Shown piece after piece: positions 56,204 through 64,000 of a stretch of DNA of 64,000 nucleotides. How positions within the stretch are numbered: position 1 is the stretch's first letter; each line of letters opens with the position of its first letter. The notes beneath the pieces were generated by a model. It had not been told where the DNA came from. It did no database searches and was given only the letters and a program-made list of their open reading frames with translations. Source of the DNA: Brassica napus. Lineage: Eukaryota; Streptophyta; Magnoliopsida; Brassicales; Brassicaceae. Where the stretch lies: the NCBI RefSeq assembly GCF_020379485.1, contig NC_063452.1:51832439-51896438 (forward strand). The letters are read 5' to 3'. The position numbers were made by a program, and so were the translations under genes.

Positions 56204-57073
56204 CAGTGTTTTGAAATCCGACCCGGATCCGCGGTTGAACCGGTAAACCCGGCAACCCAAAAAAAAATTTGGTTTGGGTTTTGTGAAAAATCCAATATTT
56301 AGAAACCCGCAAAAACCCACAAAAACCCAGTAGAATCCGGAACCCGATACCGGTTGAACCACTGGTTGAACCAATAAATAACTTTTACTTCTTTTTAATT
56401 TTTAATTATGTTTTTAGATTATGTTTTATATTCTAAATTTTCAATTAAAAAGTTATATACTGACAAAAAAAATTAGGTTTTTCTTTTCAGTTTTATATTT
56501 GTGATTTTTAGATTTTAATGAAGATTTCACTATGCCACTTGAAGAAAATAAAGTGAACGATAGTAGAGAGAACCAAAACTAGTTGATGTGATTTGGTGTT
56601 AGTTTATTTCCGTTTTTGATAATTTATTATAATGATTTTTTACTTTTGGTTTATTTTGTATTTGAAATTTAATTTATTATTCACATTAAACATTTAAATA
56701 TTTATAAATTTTATATCTTGATTTTTTTAAATGTCATAACTCTTACCTTGTTAGACAAAATTATAAATAGTCTAAACTATTTTTTGATATTTTGTATATC
56801 AAATGAAAATAAAAATATAGAAATTAAAGTTAAGTATTTTCTAAATGTTATTAAACATAAAAATATGCATATCCAAACTATTATTTTATGTTTATAAAAA
56901 CATTTATAAAATATTAAACTTTAGTTTCTATATTTTTATTTACATAACTGATATATTATTATATAATAAAATTAATTAATTTATTAACCCGCGGTTCGTC
57001 CGTGGTCGATCCAGTGACCCAGCGACCCGGTAAGTCGTCCGGTTCAATGTCCGGGTCGGGTTTAGAACCATTG
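56204..57073. mobile_element. Non-autonomous hAT element, copy A
   Basis: Starts CAGTGTTTTGAAATCCGACC. Read in reverse from the other end it starts CAATGGTTCTAAACCCGACC, so the ends are inverted repeats. CATTTAAC lies just outside on both sides (56196-56203 and 57074-57081). An 8-bp target duplication and CAxTG ends are diagnostic of the hAT superfamily. The element is 870 bp, AT-rich inside, with no transposase. Confidence 0.8.
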
Positions 57074-57081
57074 CATTTAAC

Positions 57082-57938
57082 CAATGTTTTTAAACCCGAC
57101 ACTGATACTGAACCGGACGACTTACCGGATTGCTGAATCACTAGGTCGACCGCGGATGAATCGCAGGTTAATAAATTAATTAATTTTTATATAATAATAT
57201 AAAAGCTATGAAAATAAAAATATAGAAACTAAAGTTTGATATTTTCTATAAAAAATTTAAAACATACAAAAATAGTTTGGATATGTATATATTTTATATT
57301 TAAAAAACATTTAGAAAATACTTAACTTTTGTTTTTAATAAAAACTTTTTATATTTTTCATTTTCATTTTACATACAAAATATAAAAAAAATAGTTTGAA
57401 CCATTTAAAATTTTATGTAACAAGGTACGAGTTATGTTATCTAAAAAAATCAAGACATAAAATTCATAAATATTTAAATGTCTAATGTGAATAACAAATT
57501 AAACTTCAAATCCAAAATAAATCAAAAGTAAAAGATCATTGTTATAAATTGTCAATAACGGAAATAAACTAACACCAAATCACATCAACTAATTTCATGT
57601 CTCTTTATCATCATTCACTTCATTTTCTTCGGGTGACATAGTGAAATCTTCGTCAAAATCTAAAAATCACAAATATAAAACTGAAAAGAAAAAACCTAAC
57701 TTTTTTTTGTCAGCACCTAAATTCTTAATTGGAAAGTGAGAATATAAAACATAATCTAAAAACAGAATTAAAAACCATAAAAAAAAGTAAAATTTATTTA
57801 TTGGTTCAACCGGTATCGGATTTCAGGTTTTTCGGTTTCTAAATATTGGGTTTTTTTGAAAAACCCAAACCGGATTTTTTGTTGGACCACCAGGTTTACC
57901 TGTTCAACCGCGGATCCGAGTCGGGTTTCAAAACACTA
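57082..57938. mobile_element. Non-autonomous hAT element, copy B, in opposite orientation to A
   Basis: Starts CAATGTTTTTAAACCCGACA and ends TCAAAACACTA, and its interior is the reverse complement of copy A. It follows A directly, separated only by CATTTAAC. A related octamer, TGTTTAAC (57939-57946), follows it. The two copies together form an inverted repeat of about 1.7 kb. Confidence 0.78.
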
Positions 57939-58226
57939 TGTTTAACTATTGATTGTATATGAAATTTAAAATTTTTAGTCGGTAATATTTTCTTAAGTTC
58001 AAAATGGGCAAAAGTTCTACAAAATGGTAATGTTGTTTGGAGCTCCATCTTTACAAACGAAGCCCATTTACCCAGCCCACTTAGAATAACAAGATGATAA
58101 GTTAGTTAACAAACATATAAATGTAGGATTTGCCAACATTTTGCATCATGGTGATTCTGTACCATTCTACATAATCACACTAATAGCAATTTGACAAAAT
58201 CTCTAATTATTTTTTCGGTTAATTTA

Positions 58227-58658
58227 AGCATGGATTACAATCGTGCGGGTTATATTTGCTCGTCGTTTCTTGATAACAAAGTAAGCTCCCATCAAAATAA
58301 AAGCCGCGAAAGAAACGCCTAACACTATTCCAACGGTTTCTCCTCGTCCTTCTTCTCTGATACTCTCATTTCTGTGCTCTTCTGATGAAAACTTACTTCC
58401 TTGTGTATCTGCTTCTACATTAGAGGTCTTAGAAGGTGATGGTGAAGGTGAAAGTGAAGACGAAGAAGGCGAGTCTCTTGGTGGAATATTGTTAGGAAGT
58501 GATGATTGTGGGTGAAAGAAATCGTAAGCTTCTGGAGAGAAAGCATAGGGGTTTAGATAAGCTGGACCATGAGCAGGTCTGCTTCCTCCAATGGACAAAC
58601 ATAGAAGCATAGACAAGCAGGAGAAGAAGAAGGGCAAAGAGTGAGTTAGGTATGTCAT
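58227..58658 (-). CDS. Small single-pass membrane protein of unknown function
   Basis: One exon of 144 residues. It begins with a signal peptide (MTYLTHSLPFFFSCLSMLLC). A Pro/Tyr-rich luminal part (AYLNPYAFSPEAYDFFHPQS), a long Ser/Pro-rich linker and a charged stretch follow, then one membrane span (GIVLGVSFAAFILMGAYFV) and a basic tail KKRRANI. It is the probable ortholog of At5g60650 by place. I know no function. The exon fragment at 47909-48098 has a similar C-terminal layout. The leader contains a GT/TG microsatellite (about 58697-58730). Confidence 0.8.
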
Positions 58659-58696
58659 GTTGTTTTCTTTTTCTTCTCTTGAAACCTTTGTTTTGT

Positions 58697-58730
58697 TTGT
58701 GTGTGTGTATGCGTGTGTGTGTGTGTGTTT
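58697..58730. repeat. GT microsatellite in the 5' leader of the small membrane-protein gene
   Basis: TGTGTG units interrupted by one ATGC. Confidence 0.75.
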
Positions 58731-58909
58731 TGGGGACTTTATAAGGTTGGTTTACAGAAAAGATAAATGTTGCTTGAAGTGCAAATTTGTATGATTGTAT
58801 GATTGTACAATAACAAAAGAAGAAAAGGTTCTTTTTTAAATGAATGAAGATGAGTCGTGAAAACCCCACTTTGGTTAATGCAGTTTTCTTGTTTGTAAAT
58901 TTCATTATT

Positions 58910-60110
58910 TAGATTATATAATTTCCCTCTAATACAAGTGTTGATAGTACTTGCTTAAATAAATTACAGGAACTAAACATCTGTAGTAGTTCATTGGTTC
59001 AACACCGTTGAAATTTACTTTGGACTAAATCATTTTAGAACATATACGTCCATAAGGTTTGTCTTCGAGTTTCAATATTATTGGGGTAAGATTAGTGGCA
59101 AAGAATGCATGAAGAGTTTGTTAGCTTGAAGGAACCGCAATGGAATATATAAACACTAAGAAAAGGGAAATTATTAATCGGGTCCACACTTTAAGGTTTG
59201 TATTGTTTCATTTTCGAACAAATCTTGTTTTCAATCCATAGTTGACATTAATATGGTGCTGAAGTAAACAGAAAGTTATTTTGTTAGCAAAATATTATAT
59301 AGAAATAAAGTGTGTTCTCCTTGTGTCTGGATACTATTGTAAACAGACGTGACATCTGTTGATTTTCAAAGAGAAAATATAATTGAAGCAAAATTAACGT
59401 TAACTCTTGGAAAAGATAAAAGTGAGACTTATCTTAAAGGAAAATTTTCTCAATACAAACAAACTCTAACCAGTTATAAGTCTTCTAGTAACAAGTCCAA
59501 GCCTGTTTCCCAAATCCTACAAACAAGTATTCTATCGGATTCATTACTACAAGTACAAAACATAACACTCAGTTCCCGTACCCGCTAATAAACCAACCAT
59601 CTTTCTAATTAACCGATTAGGTATCTGACCAAATCATATGTAAGATGAGGAGCCTGATGAGGAATCACATAACTCAGTCTGTATATTTGTTATTAGATAG
59701 AGAACTACAAGTTGTAATTTGAGAACTGTATAATCATTAACATGATATGCATATCCAAAGGGACAAACGATGTTTTGTTCTCGTTGTTGGGAGTATTTTA
59801 AATGGTTAAGCGTTTGTGTGTATTGAGAAAGTTATGAAAATAGAGGAAAAGTGATTTTTTCTTGTTGATTCCCAAGAGAAATAGAATCAATTCAGAATCA
59901 ACGTTAACTCTACGAAAAGATATAAAGCGAAATCGAGAGTTATCGTAAAGCAAAATTAATTAAAACCGCATGTACAACCAATGGGAAATTCCATGAAATT
60001 TAAATTTAAAAAAAAAAACAGAACACAAAATAAATAAAAAGATGGGATAGATGTAACTTTCTTTTACTGCTGGTAATCATCATTTTTTATTGAAGATTCT
60101 TAATTCAGAC
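58910..60110. other. Intergenic DNA, nothing recognised
   Basis: AT-rich. The 79-codon frame at 59349 is Ser/Thr/Lys-rich without family features and is not called. AACGTTAACTCT followed by an AAAAGATA-type run occurs near 59395 and again near 59900, a small dispersed repeat. Confidence 0.4.
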
Positions 60111-60118
60111 AACTAAAG

Positions 60119-61491
60119 TTAAGCAGAGCTCCTAAAGGAGCCAAGACTTTTAATACCAGCCGCTCTTAGAACAAACTGATGGTATAACGCAGCTGCTGCT
60201 GCTCCGATCATTTGTCCCACCCAAAAAATCTACTGTTTAATTGATCAAACATCATATAATAAAACATCATTAGTTTCAGTTTTAATATAGAAAAATGTGT
60301 CCATATGAAAACAGTTAATGACGTACTTGGTCATCCCAGGCCTTTTCTTGGTTGTAGATAACTGCGGCTCCGAAGCTACGGGCCGGGTTGATTCCTGTTC
60401 CGGTGATGGGAATGGTGGCTACGTGAACCATGAAGACGGCAAACCCAATGGGAAGTGGCGCCAAAACTGGAATGTGAGAGTCACGTGCACTTCGCTTGGG
60501 ATCTGTGGCCGAGAAAACGGTGTAGACTAGGACAAATGTTCCGATGATCTCCGCACCGAGTCCGGTTCCTTTGTTGTAGCCGTCAGCTAGCTCGTTGGCT
60601 CCACCTCCATATCTAATGATTTTTTTTTGTAAAAAACATTAGATATGGAGGTGGAGCCAACGAGCGTAATCATATATATTAACATGCATGCTTATAATTA
60701 TACATATACAATTGATTGGCTTTTTAAATCGATTTATTTTAATTATTGAGGCATGAATGTTGAGACATGATGGAACCTGGTGTAGTAAGAACTTTGGAAT
60801 GCTTTGACCAGACCGCAACCGCAGATAGCACCAAGGCACTGAGCCACAATGTATAACACCGTCCGCACTAATGACACTTTTCTAGCTAAGAACAACCCGA
60901 ACGTCACAGCCGGATTTATATGACCACCTTCAAAGGTAAATAACACACAAGATTAACTCAAATTGTAATTATGCTTGTATTTTAAATTAGATAAGCTGAA
61001 CCAAAGTAATTAATACCTAACTTGGATTCACCATCTCTAACTAATATACGTAGAATGATGTAAAATAACTAATATACGTTAGAATTACTTTGGTCTATTT
61101 GTTCCGTAAATATACAATATTCTAACTTTTTTTGTTACGTAACAATAATATGTAGCGTGATTCGAACGTTTTGTATAAACCTACCGGAGACACCGGCGGT
61201 ACAGTAAACGAGAACAAAAATCATTCCACCGAAAGCCCATGCAATCCCCAGTATTCCAACGCCGCCGCAGTCAACTCCTCCGGCGTTTGCGTCGGTCTGA
61301 GCTTTGTACCCGATTACGGTGAGGACAGAGACGTAAAGGAAGAGAAGTGTCGCCACAAACTCAGCTATGACCGCTCTGTAGAGCGACCACTTCCCAAACT
61401 CCTCCATGTCCAACAATGGAGCGGGAGGAGGATCAACATAATCTCTCGCCGCCGTCGCTCCGCCCTCTTGCACCTCCAAGTCCTTTGCCAT
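60119..61491 (-). CDS. PIP2-type plasma-membrane aquaporin (possible nonsense change)
   Basis: Four exons: 61185-61491, 60777-60927, 60327-60612 and 60119-60229. They give 284 residues if the TAG acceptor at 60230-60232 is used. PIP2 proteins are tetrameric water channels, some also carrying H2O2. Visible features: N terminus [10 protein letters not shown] with acidic [12 protein letters not shown]; helix 1 [20 protein letters not shown]; both pore motifs, HINPAVTFG (exon 2) and [11 protein letters not shown] (exon 3); loop D phosphosite-bearing RSARDSHVPVL-like region; and C terminus SLGSFRSSA with the regulatory serines of PIP2. At the exon 3-4 joint the conserved Trp codon is TAG, not TGG: splicing at CAG would give a stop after 248 residues, whereas splicing 3 nt later skips it. 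The exon 3 acceptor lies in a 28-bp hairpin. By place it is the probable ortholog of PIP2;4 (At5g60660). Confidence 0.85.
60591..60664. repeat. 28-bp perfect inverted repeat around the exon 3 acceptor of the aquaporin
   Basis: 60591-60618 and 60637-60664 are exact reverse complements, separated by 18 bases (a T run then an A run that extends the stem further). On the minus strand the 3' arm contains the last 6 intron bases, the AG acceptor and the first 22 bases of exon 3. Confidence 0.95.
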
Positions 61492-61682
61492 GACCAAAGA
61501 TGATGAGGATGAGAGAGATATATATAGAGGAAGAGACTGATGAGTTTTAATATTTGTTGACGTTTTTGGATTTAATTGTGGGTGTATATATACACACAGA
61601 GAGTCAGAGACTGTGAAAAGGTTTGGTATAAGTAAATTATAAGAAGGATCCTTTATAAAATTATAAATTATGTGGATAGTTA

Positions 61683-64000
61683 TTCCGACTACATACCGAC
61701 GAAACAAGTCCTCGGAAATAATTCCTCGGAATTTTTTCTTTCCTCGGAAATCCCTCGGAATTTTCCGACGGAATTCCGAGGAAGCAAATTTCCGAGGAAA
61801 TTCCGAGGATCACTAGTTTGTCGGAAATCTCCTCGGAATATACCGAGGGAGAACTTCGTCGGGATATTTCCTCGGAAGTTCATCAATCGATGTGTTTTTG
61901 GACATATATCCATCGATCGATCCGTTTATAAAAAAACGTTCGGAATATACCGAGGGAAATTCCGAGGAAAGGTGTCCCTCGGTATATTCCGAGGAACATG
62001 TCCCTCGGTATATTCCGAACGTTTTTTATAAACAGATCGATCGATGGATATATGTCCAAAAACGCATCGATCGATCGAGTAAAAAATATAATTAATTTCC
62101 TCGGAATGTAAAAAATATTAATTTTTTTTTAAAAATAATTTTTTTGAAATTTAAATTCGAAAATATAAAATTGAAATCATATTAATTAATATTCAAAGTT
62201 TCATAAATAAAAATAAAACATTCCGAGTTTTTGGAAAAAAAAAACTACGGGTCTGGCACGTCCGGGTACATCCTCTGCATCATCTCCATCATTTGCTGGT
62301 TCAGCCTCCTATGTACCTCATAGCCCGCCTGTTGAGCCGCCATCTGGGTCTCCAACAAAGATATGCGATCATCCTTGTCCTTCAAGGATGCTGTCGAGGC
62401 CGGGTCTGATCATCATGAGACCTGTAAATTAAAAAAATATATTTAATAAATACAGAAATACATAAATTATTATTTTTTTAAAAAAAATCTCAAATAATTT
62501 AATCACAAAAAAAGATTTATAGATATTAAAAATATTTAATAAATATATAAAAATAGTTCTAATAAACAAAAAATAGTTTTAATAAATAAAAAATAGTTTA
62601 ATAATTACAAAAAATAGTTTTAATAATATATATATATATATATTAAAATATTTTTAAATCCCAAATAATAGTTTTTAATCACAAAAAAGGTTTTATAGAT
62701 ATTAAAAATGTTTTGTAAAATCCAAAAAATCGAATTTATATACAAAAAAGATTTTGTAAAATCCAAAAAGTCAAATTTATATAGAAAAATCGTTTTGTAA
62801 AATACAAAAATCAATTTTATATACAAAAATCGATTTTATAAATACAAAAAAAATAAAAAAATTATAAAAAAATTCAAAATCAATTCAACAAAACAAATTA
62901 ATCAACCAAATCACAATTTTAAACCTATTATACAACCAAATCACAATCATAACCAATCACCCTAACAAAAATCTATCAAAACTAAACAAAAACCTAACAA
63001 ATAGAACCTAAGAGAGTGGGATAGGGTCCTTACATGATTTGTTTAAGAGAAGGGGGAGATCGCCGGAGATATCATCGGATTTCAGGGGGAAATCGCCGGA
63101 GAGAAGAGAGGAGTCGCGCAGAGGAAGAAGAGAGAAATGGGGAAGAAGAAGGGGCTCGTGGTTATAAAACCTAGTGTCCGGCGGACATTATCCGTCGGAA
63201 TTCCGTCGGAATTCTAATTTCAATTTTCGCGAAATATTTGCCCGGTAAAATGAAAATATTCCGAGGAAATACCGAGGAACTAGTGTTTGGGATTTCAAAA
63301 CATCAATTTTTTTACCGTATTTCATTTCTTATACAATTGTAATGCATACCATTGAGGATTCTTTGTATAGATGAGCATAAACCATGAAATAACAAATTTA
63401 AAAACTAATTGAAAGTATTCCCTTTACCGTTCATTAAAAGGTATAAGTGTTTCTCTTATGTTGTGGGATTTCGTTCATACAATCGGAAAAGTGTTAATTA
63501 TACGGTAAGGAACAAATTTTTGACTTCATAATGAACGTAAGACACTTAATAATGGTTATATAGGTATTATTCAAACCGCAAAACGTTGTTTTCGGTTTAA
63601 AAACCCTATTTCCTCAGAATTTCCTCAGATTATTCCGAGGGAATTCCGAGGAAACCATTTTCTTCCTCGGAATTCCGTCGGAATATTCCGAGGAAATTCC
63701 GAGGAATTAGTGTTTGGGGTTTCAATACGTCAATTTTTTTTAAACGGATCGATCGATGGATATATGTACCAGAACGCATCGATCGATAGAGTATATCAGG
63801 TGTTCCTCGGAATTTCCTCGGAATATTCTGAGGCTTTTCCGAGGAAACAGGGTTTGGGGTAACAATGTGATCGATCGAGAACAAAATCTCGTACGTTTTT
63901 TTATAAACGGATCGATCGATATATATATATATCCAAAAACGCATCGATCGATCACTAAGATGGACCAAAGCGTAACAATGTGATCGATCGATTAGATTAT
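61683..64000. mobile_element. CACTA/En-Spm-like element with TTCCGAGGAA subterminal repeats (runs off the window)
   Basis: Two zones (61700-62100 and 63170-63990) are packed with TTCCGAGGAA-type words in both orientations, mixed with CATCGATCGAT words. They flank an AT-rich middle. A transposase-derived coding fragment on the minus strand (62246-62420) lies between them. The left boundary near CGACTACATACCGACGAAAC could be a degenerate CACTA terminus. Dense subterminal repeats plus this gene fragment suit the CACTA class. The right end is outside the window. Confidence 0.65.
62246..62420 (-). pseudogene. C-terminal fragment of a plant transposase of the En/Spm type
   Basis: The minus strand reads ASLKDKDDRISLLETQMAAQ, then QAGYEVHRRLNQQMMEMMQR, MYPDVPDP and a stop. 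A coiled-coil-like segment ending in a MYPDVP-type motif is common at the C terminus of proteins annotated as plant transposase (Ptta/En/Spm). The rest of the transposase is absent in the readable part. Confidence 0.5.

Noticed and set aside
59349..59588. 79-codon Ser/Lys-rich frame
   Set aside because: No splice context, no family features and AT-rich surroundings. Chance frame.
61171..61503. 110-codon plus-strand frame upstream of the aquaporin
   Set aside because: Antisense of PIP2 exon 1.
63630..63990. Several overlapping frames on both strands
   Set aside because: They arise from TTCCGAGGAA and CATCGATCGAT subterminal repeats of the CACTA-like element.

Overview
This window is plant nuclear DNA, almost certainly from a Brassica or a close relative in the Brassicaceae. 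It is AT-rich, its genes carry many short GT-AG introns, and it is crowded with plant transposon families. The order of recognisable genes (RING-CH protein, YrdC-domain protein, HDS/IspG, defensin-like peptide, GPAT9, PDIL1-4, small membrane protein, PIP2 aquaporin) matches, from memory, the Arabidopsis chromosome 5 block around At5g60580-At5g60660. That synteny is recalled knowledge and was not searched.

Layout. 1-4.0 kb: a fold-back element built of GACGACTT/AAGTCGTC palindromes, an Emigrant-like MITE and AT-rich DNA. 4.56-6.81 kb: an eight-exon RING-CH membrane E3 ligase gene (+). 7-10.9 kb: transposon debris with two Helitron-like 3' ends and a SINE-like stretch. 10.9-25.7 kb: a giant imperfect inverted repeat whose arms hold two converging, decayed copies of an Agenet/DUF724-like plus DUF1985 locus. 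The right arm was later hit by a Mutator-like element with captured VIM/ORTHRUS SRA-domain exons (18411-20804, perfect 10-bp target duplication) and by a Ty3/Gypsy 3' LTR fragment (21497-23982). 25.9-28.3 kb: a second, diverged and broken DUF1985 gene (-). 28.9-30.3 kb: YrdC/Sua5-family gene (+). 31.5-35.3 kb: intact 19-exon plastid HDS gene (+). 35.9-39.6 kb: a partial tandem duplication of the HDS 3' end plus a defensin-like gene, split by a 5'-truncated Copia element and a Gypsy LTR fragment. The complete defensin-like gene lies at 39270-39640 (-). 40.1-42.1 kb: SINE-like and MITE sequence, an orphan exon and a truncated PUF copy. 43.6-45.8 kb: an intact Pumilio/PUF gene (+). 47.9-48.1 kb: the last exon of a small membrane protein. 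49.7-52.3 kb: GPAT9 (+). 52.8-56.0 kb: PDIL1-4 (-). 56.2-57.9 kb: two hAT-type elements back to back. 58.2-58.7 kb: a small single-pass membrane protein (-). 60.1-61.5 kb: PIP2 aquaporin (-) with an unusual splice-site hairpin and a nonsense/acceptor change. 61.7-64 kb: a CACTA-like element with TTCCGAGGAA subterminal repeats lying just upstream of the aquaporin.

The host genes are unrelated housekeeping or secretory functions: the plastid MEP isoprenoid pathway, ER glycerolipid synthesis, ER protein folding, tRNA modification, RNA-binding control, water transport and ubiquitin ligation. They form a syntenic block, not a pathway. The most unusual content is structural: the 4.6-kb inverted repeat, the gene-capturing MULE, the duplicated HDS/defensin block, the paired hAT elements and the aquaporin hairpin. 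Exon borders below were assigned by eye from reading frame, GT-AG sites and family knowledge.
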